Source: an uncultured Bacilli bacterium (GTDB lineage Bacteria > Bacillota_I > Bacilli_A > RF39 > UBA660). From it: a stretch of DNA of 20,799 nucleotides. Below the pieces are notes generated by a model that was given only the letters and a program-made list of their open reading frames with translations, made no database searches and was not told the DNA's origin. The translations under genes and the position numbers were made by a program. The DNA is taken from NCBI GenBank assembly GCA_910586295.1, contig CAJUGE010000059.1:1-20799 (forward strand), given 5' to 3'. Of this stretch, positions 14,720 through 20,799 are shown piece after piece (position 1 is the first letter of the stretch; each line of letters opens with the position of its first letter).

Positions 14720-17614
14720 ATGAATTATATACCTTTAAATATAAAGACACATTATGAACTACTAAGCAGTCTAATTAAAATAGACTCACTAGTTTCTTTT
14801 GCAAAAAATAATGGAATATCCGCTTTAGGAATTACAGACTCAAATATGTTTGGATGTATGGAATTTATAAATTTATGTAATTCTTCTAACATTAAATCAG
14901 TCATAGGTGTAGAAATACAAGTAGAAAGTTTAGATATGATATTATATGCAAAATCTTATACAGGATATGTTAACCTTTTAAATATTGTAAGTGAAAGAAA
15001 TACAAGCACACTTAATATTAAATTTTTAAAAGAAAAAAAGTCTGACTTAATATGTGTTACTAAAGATTACCTTAATTACCTTAATTATAAAGAAATATAT
15101 GACCTAGTTTATCTTTCGTATGAAACATCAGAAGAAAAAAAGAATGCATTAATAACTACTGATAAAATTGTCTATATGAAAAAAAGTCTTTATATTAGTG
15201 AATCCGATAAAGAATATTTGATTTATCTTAGTATGATTAAAGATGGTAAAACTATAGATAATTTTGAAGAATATAGTTTTGACAATCATCTTAATATAGG
15301 TATAGATGAATACGATGCAAAAACAACTTATGAATTTGCAAATTTAATAAATATAGAGCTACCAAAATTTCACTTTAAACTACCAGAATATTGTGAAGAT
15401 AAAAGGGAAGTTCTTAAAAAACTAGCAAATAAAGGCTTAAACAAAAGACTAAACGGAAATATTACTAATGAATACCAAGAAAGACTTAACGAAGAACTTC
15501 GCATAATTAATGAAATGGGCTTTACGGATTATTTCTTAATAGTATATGACTTTATTTTATATGCTAAAAAAAATAAAATCATAGTAGGGCCAGGACGTGG
15601 AAGTGCAGCTGGAAGCCTTGTTAGTTATTGTATAGGAATAACAGAAATAGATCCAATAAAATATGATTTAATTTTTGAAAGATTTTTAAACCCCGAAAGA
15701 ATCACAATGCCAGATATAGATATAGATATTGAATATCTAAGAAGAGAAGAATTAATAGAATATGTAAAAAGTAAATATGGTTATGATAAAGTAGCAAATA
15801 TAATAACATTTGGTACGCTTCTTTCAAAGCAAGTCTTAAGAGATGTTGGAAGAATATTAAAAATGTCAAATGAGATAATAGATAAACTCGTAAGTACAAT
15901 AAAAGATAAAGAAACGTTTAATGAACTAGAAACAAATCCATACTTTAACCAAGTAAAAAAAGAAGACATAGAATATGAAAAATTAATAAGAATATCAAAA
16001 AAATTAGAAGGTCTAAAAAGACATACAAGTATACACGCGGCAGGAGTTATCATAAGTGACGAACCATTAAGAAACAAAGTTCCCCTCTATAAAAGTGCAG
16101 AAACACTTCTTACAGGATATACGATGGAACATCTAGAAGCAATTGGACTATTGAAGATGGACTTTTTAGCCATTAAAAACTTAGCAACAATAGGAACAAT
16201 AGTAAATAAAATAAAAGAAGCTACTAACATTTATATAGATGTAAACAAAATACCATTAGATGACACTAAAACATTAAAACTATTCTATAATGTTAATACT
16301 ATCGGTATATTCCAGTTTGAAAGTGAAGGAATGATGTCTTTCTTAAAAAGTCTTAGAATAAAAGAATTTGATGATTTAGTAAGTGCTATAGCATTATATA
16401 GACCAGGACCTAGAGAAAGTATTCCAGATTTTATTGCAGTAAGAAACAAAAGAAAAAAACCACACTACATAGTACCTGAACTAGAAGATATTCTAAAAAG
16501 TACAAATGGTATAATCGTATATCAAGAGCAAATATTAGAAATATTAAAAAAAATTGGTGGATTTTCCTATAGCACAGCTGATAACATAAGACGTGCCATG
16601 AGCAAAAAGAAAGAAGATATAATATTAAAATATAAAAACGATTTTGTAAATGGAGCCATTAACAAAGGTTATAATAAAAATTCTGCAGAGGAAATATATG
16701 ACTTAGTATTAAAATTTGCCAATTATGGATTTAATAAATCCCATTCAGTTGCTTATTCCTTAGTAGCTTTTCAAATGGCATTCTTAAAAGCGCATTTTGT
16801 CGAATACTATATAACAACTGAATTAGATATGGTCATAGGAAGCGAAATTAAAACAAAAGAATACATCGACGAAGCAAGAACTTATGGCTTAGAAATAGAT
16901 TTAATAAATATAAACGAAAGTATAGATAAATACAAAGTAAAAGATAAGCAAATAATATTGCCACTTACTATAGTAAAAAGTATTGGAAAAGAAACCGTAG
17001 CAAATATCCTAAAAGAAAGAGAGAATGGCTATTTTAAAGACTACTTTGACTTTTTAAAAAGAATATACAATAGTAAAACTAACACTAAAGCTTTAGAAAA
17101 TCTTATCCTCTCTGGAGCATGTGATGTGTTTGGCTTAACAAGAAAGACAATGATAGGTATGTTGCCTGCAGGTACATATTATGCTAATCTCTGTAAAGAT
17201 TTAGATGAATCGCTAGTAGAAAAACCTCAAATCATATACGAGCCTGAATTTACAGAATCTGAATTATTAAAGATGGAATATGAACTATATGGATTTTATA
17301 TTAAGAGTCATCCTGTTACAAAATATAAAAGAGATAATATATGCTTACTTAAAGATATAGTAAAATACTTTGATAAAATTGTAAATGTCTTATGTATGAT
17401 AGATTCATTAAAAGAAACTACAACCAAGAAAAAAGAAAAAATGGCATTCATAAGTGCTTCAGACGATACTGGAAAAGTTACCATTGTAGTCTTTCCCTTA
17501 GTCTATCAAAAATCCTTTGGTATAAAGAAAGGAGACATTGTAAAAGTTACAGGAAGAGTAGAAAGACGACTTAGTGATTATCAATTGGTGGCAAATAAAG
17601 TAGAAAAAATGTAA
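14720..17614 (+). CDS. dnaE: DNA polymerase III alpha subunit, DnaE type, with degenerate PHP domain
   Basis: In Firmicutes, DnaE extends primers on the lagging strand before handing over to PolC. The catalytic core has GPGRGSAAGS (about residue 290), PDIDIDI with D332, D334 and D336, and KMDFLAIKNL with D481. FQFESEGM, the fingers motif YRPGPRESIPDFI, SKKKED and FGFNKSHSVAYS-like FANYGFNKSHSVAYS follow, then a helix-hairpin-helix region (LTIVKSIGKETV) and a C-terminal OB fold (MAFISASDDTGKVTIVVFP). The N-terminal PHP domain has lost its metal ligands: the usual HVH is NIK and TDH is TDS. The 964-aa length is short for the family. Start ATG 14720 has AGGTGG before it; GTG 14711 is inside that site. 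A TATAAT at 14697-14702 is a possible -10. Confidence 0.92.
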   Translation: MNYIPLNIKTHYELLSSLIKIDSLVSFAKNNGISALGITDSNMFGCMEFINLCNSSNIKSVIGVEIQVESLDMILYAKSYTGYVNLLNIVSERNTSTLNIKFLKEKKSDLICVTKDYLNYLNYKEIYDLVYLSYETSEEKKNALITTDKIVYMKKSLYISESDKEYLIYLSMIKDGKTIDNFEEYSFDNHLNIGIDEYDAKTTYEFANLINIELPKFHFKLPEYCEDKREVLKKLANKGLNKRLNGNITNEYQERLNEELRIINEMGFTDYFLIVYDFILYAKKNKIIVGPGRGSAAGSLVSYCIGITEIDPIKYDLIFERFLNPERITMPDIDIDIEYLRREELIEYVKSKYGYDKVANIITFGTLLSKQVLRDVGRILKMSNEIIDKLVSTIKDKETFNELETNPYFNQVKKEDIEYEKLIRISKKLEGLKRHTSIHAAGVIISDEPLRNKVPLYKSAETLLTGYTMEHLEAIGLLKMDFLAIKNLATIGTIVNKIKEATNIYIDVNKIPLDDTKTLKLFYNVNTIGIFQFESEGMMSFLKSLRIKEFDDLVSAIALYRPGPRESIPDFIAVRNKRKKPHYIVPELEDILKSTNGIIVYQEQILEILKKIGGFSYSTADNIRRAMSKKKEDIILKYKNDFVNGAINKGYNKNSAEEIYDLVLKFANYGFNKSHSVAYSLVAFQMAFLKAHFVEYYITTELDMVIGSEIKTKEYIDEARTYGLEIDLININESIDKYKVKDKQIILPLTIVKSIGKETVANILKERENGYFKDYFDFLKRIYNSKTNTKALENLILSGACDVFGLTRKTMIGMLPAGTYYANLCKDLDESLVEKPQIIYEPEFTESELLKMEYELYGFYIKSHPVTKYKRDNICLLKDIVKYFDKIVNVLCMIDSLKETTTKKKEKMAFISASDDTGKVTIVVFPLVYQKSFGIKKGDIVKVTGRVERRLSDYQLVANKVEKM

Positions 17615-17640
17615 AAATATAAAATTTTTTGCATTTTTTT
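17605..17640 (+). terminator. Possible terminator after dnaE
   Basis: An AT-rich hairpin is formed by the A-rich stretch across the dnaE stop codon (AAAAAATGTAAAAA) and TTTTTTGCATTTTTTT (about 17625-17640), including one G-U pair. The long T run supports termination; the weak stem lowers confidence. Confidence 0.45.
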
Positions 17641-17643
17641 AAT

Positions 17644-17757
17644 TATTCAATTTTGAATTTTGAAAAGTCAATTTTAAAATTTACCCCCTGTTTTTGAAAA
17701 ACACGAACGCAAATAAAAGAAAAAATTATCAAAAAACTATTCAATTTTAAATTTTGA
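17644..17757 (+). repeat. Near-identical AT-rich direct repeats upstream of comEA
   Basis: TATTCAATTTTGAATTTTGA (17644-17663) and TATTCAATTTTAAATTTTGA (17738-17757) match at 19 of 20 positions. A third partial copy, TCAATTTTAAAATTT, starts at about 17668. The first contains the inverted repeat TTCAA-TT-TTGAA. They lie in the roughly 200-base gap between dnaE and comEA; the second ends 7 bases before the comEA -35 box, so they may bind a regulator. Confidence 0.45.
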
Positions 17758-17764
17758 TGAGTGT

Positions 17765-17793
17765 TTGACATAAAGGGATTAGCATGCTAAAGT
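17765..17793 (+). promoter_or_regulatory. Promoter of comEA-comEC
   Basis: Consensus TTGACA (17765-17770), 17 bases, then TAAAGT (17788-17793) preceded by TGC. A near-perfect ribosome-binding site GAAAGGAGGT (17801-17810) follows, six bases before the ATG. Confidence 0.75.
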
Positions 17794-17816
17794 TAATCTA
17801 GAAAGGAGGTGTAAAA

Positions 17817-18602
17817 ATGGAAAGCTTTAAAAACTATTGCGAAAACCACAAAAAACAAATTAAGCTTGCTGTATGTATTATGTTCCTATTAACTCTCACA
17901 TGTGTCTCATTCATTCATATAGAAAATAAATACACCAAGAAAGACAAAGAAATAGTGGCTACTTTAGTAGAAAAGAAAACAGAAGAAAATGATGCTATAG
18001 AACAAGAAGAGTCAGAAGTACCAGAAGAAAAAACTAAGAATATAATAATGGTAGATGTTAAAGGTTTTGTAATAAATGAAGGTGTTTATAGTTTAAACGA
18101 AAATGCTAGAGTAATAGATGCAATTAATGCAGCAGGGGGACTCAAAGAAAGTGCTTATACAAGATATCTAAACTTAAGTAAAATAGTTCATGATGAAGAT
18201 GTTATTATTGTAAATAGCTTAGAAGAAATAGAACATATGAAACAAGAAACAACTGTAAAAGAGGAAATACAATGCGAGCTTACTAACAAAGTATGTTTAA
18301 CAGAAGAAAAAATAATTACAAGTACTGTAACAGAAAACAACAAAACTAATGATTCGCAAAAAAATAACTCTAATGATATAAGAGAAGAAATGGATGAGCC
18401 GTTGAATACACTTGTGAATATCAATACTGCTACAAAAGAGACGCTAATGTCATTAAAAGGAATAGGAGAATCTAAAGCAGATAAGATAATAGAATACAGG
18501 AATACTCAAGGCACTTTTAAAACTATAGATGAAATAAAAAATGTAAGTGGTATAGGCGATTCAGTTTATGAGAAAATTAAAGACTATATTACAGCACAAT
18601 AA
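17817..18602 (+). CDS. comEA: Competence protein ComEA, DNA receptor
   Basis: ComEA is the membrane-anchored receptor that binds double-stranded DNA outside the cell and passes it to ComEC. The 261-aa protein has one N-terminal TM helix (about residues 16-35, KLAVCIMFLLTLTCVSFIHI) and a Glu/Lys-rich linker. An SLBB domain (about 77-140, VDVKGFVINEGVYSL and AINAAGGLKESAY) follows, then a second polar linker and a C-terminal helix-hairpin-helix domain (about 198-261) with two HhH motifs, LMSLKGIGESKADKIIEYR and IKNVSGIGDSVYEKI. Domain order and length are typical for Firmicutes. It overlaps comEC by 35 bases and shares its promoter. Confidence 0.94.
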   Translation: MESFKNYCENHKKQIKLAVCIMFLLTLTCVSFIHIENKYTKKDKEIVATLVEKKTEENDAIEQEESEVPEEKTKNIIMVDVKGFVINEGVYSLNENARVIDAINAAGGLKESAYTRYLNLSKIVHDEDVIIVNSLEEIEHMKQETTVKEEIQCELTNKVCLTEEKIITSTVTENNKTNDSQKNNSNDIREEMDEPLNTLVNINTATKETLMSLKGIGESKADKIIEYRNTQGTFKTIDEIKNVSGIGDSVYEKIKDYITAQ

Positions 18603-20646
18603 TACTTACAGAGTTATTGCTTTACTAGTGTTACTATATAGCTTAGCAGTAACTCTCATTCCTAATTATAAAAGTAAATATGAAGCAAATGAAACGGAGT
18701 TCATTCTAAATATATTAGAATATAAAATAGATGGAAACAAGCTATCTCTCACATTAAAAGGTAAAGAAAAAATAAAAGGAATATACTACATAAAAACAGA
18801 AGAAGAAAAAGAATGGCTAGAGAAAAATTTAGAATTAGAAGGAACACTTAAAATAAAAGGAACGCTAAAAGTACCGAATAACAACACAGTGCCAAACTTG
18901 TTTAATTACAAGAAATACCTGTACTTTAATAAAATATATTACCTATTAGAAATAAATGAATTAAAAATAGATAAAAAAACAGATAATATATTGTACAAAA
19001 TTAAGAATTATGCATATTTGCGAGCAAGTAAAATAAAGTACAATAAATATATATACGCTTATATTTTAGGGACTACAGATAATTTAGAAGAAAATATAAT
19101 AGATAGTTATAGAACAAATGGAATAAGTCACTTGTTTGCTTTATCTGGTTTACATGTAGGAATATTTAGCCTTATTTTAATGAAAATACTATCAAAATTA
19201 AAAATCAAAAAAGTATATAATTATCTATTTATATTTATAATACTCTTGATGTTTGCATTTATAACAGGATTTAGTCCATCCATATTAAGATCAATATTGT
19301 TATTCTTCTTACTAGGAATAAACAAAATTTACAATTTAAACATAAGAACCATAAATATTCTATACTTAACTTTTAGCATAATAGTACTTGTTAATCCATT
19401 TATAATTTTTCAAATTGGATTCATCCTCTCATTCATAACAACATTTTTCTTAATATTAACCAGTTATTTGATAGAAAATAAAAACTATTTACAAAGCTTA
19501 TTAATAGTAAGTGCTATTTCTTTTATATCAAGTTTAGGAGTATCAATATACTTTTTTGGTAGTATTAATCCAATGGGAATTATCTTAAATCTCATTTTTG
19601 TACCACTTGTAAGTTTTATAATATTTCCACTTTCACTAATTGTTTATATTTTCCCCTTTTTATCAAATATTCTAAATATTTTAACAAATATAATGGAAAA
19701 TTTATCTCTCTTTCTTACTAAAGTAAAATTGGAAATCTATTTTCCGGCCACAAACATTTCAAGCATTATAATATATTATATATGTTTAACAATCCTGTTT
19801 AAAACTAGAAATAAAAAAATAATATTTATTATATTTTTTATATTGATGTCATGGAAAGTATATCCGTATTTTAAAAATGAAACTAGTATTTATTTTATAG
19901 ACGTTGGACAAGGAGATTCATGTCTTTTAGTAACTCCACATGCTTCTAAAGCAATACTTATAGATACTGGTGGAAAAATTAGTTACAATAAAGAGAAATG
20001 GATGAGACATAGTAAAGAATATCAAATAAGTACTGATACACTTATTCCATTTATGAGAAGCATAGGAGTATATAAATTAGACTATTGCTTTCTAACACAT
20101 GGAGACACCGACCATGCAGGAGAAATAATAAATCTCCAAAAAAACTTTAAAATAGACAAAATATATATTAACAAAGGAGAAGTTAATAAACTAGAAAGTA
20201 ATATACAGAAAGCTAAAATAATAGACTTTGAAGCAATACAAATTGATAATATAAAAATTCAAAGTTTAAATGACAAAATATATATGGATGAAAATGATGA
20301 CTCACTAGTATTTTTACTGAACATTGAAAATGTAAGTATTATCTTAACAGGAGATGCTAGTACTAAAACTGAAAAAGATATATTATCAAACTATAATTTA
20401 AGTAAAGTAGACATTTTAAAAGTTGGACACCATGGCAGTAAAACCAGTTCTAGCAGCGATTTTTTAGAAACAATTAACCCGAGCATAAGTATAATAAGTT
20501 CTGGTCTTAATAACAGATTCAATCATCCTCATCAAGAAGTACTAAACAAATTAGAAAATATTGGAGAAGTTTATAACACTGCCTATGATGGAACAATAGA
20601 AATAAAAATTAAAAATGGCTATAAAGTAAAAAATTATCCAAGATAA
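18568..20646 (+). CDS. comEC: Competence protein ComEC, DNA-import channel
   Basis: ComEC is the polytopic channel through which single-stranded DNA enters during transformation. A first TM is at residues 15-32, then an extracellular OB/DUF4131-like part (about 40-130, LSLTLKGKEKIKGIYYIKT). The Competence domain with many membrane helices (about 150-430) includes ISHLFALSGLHVGIFSLIL. A metallo-beta-lactamase-like domain lies at the C-terminus (about 440-692), with FIDVGQGDSCLLV, LTHGDTDHAGE, LTGDAST and VGHHGSKTSSS motifs intact, so a nuclease role is plausible. ATG 18568 is the only suitable start; it lies in the comEA end with a weak ribosome-binding site, indicating translational coupling. 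No gene follows in the window. Confidence 0.93.
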   Translation: MRKLKTILQHNNTYRVIALLVLLYSLAVTLIPNYKSKYEANETEFILNILEYKIDGNKLSLTLKGKEKIKGIYYIKTEEEKEWLEKNLELEGTLKIKGTLKVPNNNTVPNLFNYKKYLYFNKIYYLLEINELKIDKKTDNILYKIKNYAYLRASKIKYNKYIYAYILGTTDNLEENIIDSYRTNGISHLFALSGLHVGIFSLILMKILSKLKIKKVYNYLFIFIILLMFAFITGFSPSILRSILLFFLLGINKIYNLNIRTINILYLTFSIIVLVNPFIIFQIGFILSFITTFFLILTSYLIENKNYLQSLLIVSAISFISSLGVSIYFFGSINPMGIILNLIFVPLVSFIIFPLSLIVYIFPFLSNILNILTNIMENLSLFLTKVKLEIYFPATNISSIIIYYICLTILFKTRNKKIIFIIFFILMSWKVYPYFKNETSIYFIDVGQGDSCLLVTPHASKAILIDTGGKISYNKEKWMRHSKEYQISTDTLIPFMRSIGVYKLDYCFLTHGDTDHAGEIINLQKNFKIDKIYINKGEVNKLESNIQKAKIIDFEAIQIDNIKIQSLNDKIYMDENDDSLVFLLNIENVSIILTGDASTKTEKDILSNYNLSKVDILKVGHHGSKTSSSSDFLETINPSISIISSGLNNRFNHPHQEVLNKLENIGEVYNTAYDGTIEIKIKNGYKVKNYPR

Positions 20647-20752
20647 AATATTCATACTTGCTTGAATTAAATTGAAAGTGCCCGAGTATTTACTTTATCT
20701 TCCTTTTTAAGAAGTAATTGCCCATATAAAACGTTAAAGAAACACAAAAAAA

Positions 20753-20792
20753 TTGAATTTTTTATAAAGTGTGGTATACTACCACTTGTATG
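20753..20792 (+). promoter_or_regulatory. Strong promoter with overlapping palindrome at the right edge
   Basis: TTGAAT (20753-20758), 16 bases, then TATACT (20775-20780) preceded by TGG. GTGGTA-TAC-TACCAC, a perfect 6-bp inverted repeat (20771-20785), covers the -10, as an operator would. An ATG lies at 20790 but is too close to the likely transcription start to be sure. The preceding 20647-20750 contains no gene or clear terminator. Confidence 0.55.
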
Positions 20793-20799
20793 GAAAAAT

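Overview
The window is AT-rich, Gram-positive-type chromosome. The helicase-loader pair dnaB-dnaI, the dnaG-rpoD-trmK cluster, a YqfQ-like gene and comEA-comEC point to a low-GC Firmicute (class Bacilli in the broad sense). The tyrosine- and glycine-rich lipoprotein family suggests an uncultured gut lineage of the RF39/CAG type, but that placement is inference. The genetic code is standard: dnaB ends in TGA and tryptophans are TGG.

Layout. (1) 1-646: the 3' end of a surface-protein gene with an unusually GC-rich, pyrimidine-ending codon block, then two large stem-loops, a terminator and the dnaB promoter. (2) 647-7020: replication and core genes: dnaB and dnaI (overlapping), a UPF0316/DUF2179 membrane protein, a terminator, then dnaG-rpoD-trmK. 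(3) 7028-10047: an accessory segment. It holds a small YqfQ-like gene and an XRE regulator on the minus strand, then a decayed lipoprotein gene of the same family as the gene at the left edge. That gene has two compensating frameshifts and is split by a 942-bp element with perfect 15-bp terminal inverted repeats. The element carries a hairpin-dense leader and one P-loop kinase-like gene, and no transposase. (4) 10098-14616: mscL, then a pilus/competence set: a PilC/ComGB-type inner-membrane protein with a long extra N-terminus, a prepilin peptidase, and an unrecognised single-TM protein. (5) 14720-20646: dnaE-type DNA polymerase III alpha with a degenerate PHP domain, then comEA and comEC under a clear promoter. 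20647-20799 is non-coding and ends in a strong promoter reading off the right edge.

How the genes work together. DnaB and DnaI load the replicative helicase, DnaG primes, and the DnaE-type polymerase extends. RpoD is the housekeeping sigma factor. PilC and the prepilin peptidase would build a type IV or competence pseudopilus, and ComEA/ComEC bind and import DNA. The capacity for DNA uptake fits the mosaic state of the surface-protein locus. The part most likely to be undescribed is region 3: a small inverted-repeat-bounded unit carrying an NTPase, lodged in a variable surface-lipoprotein gene.
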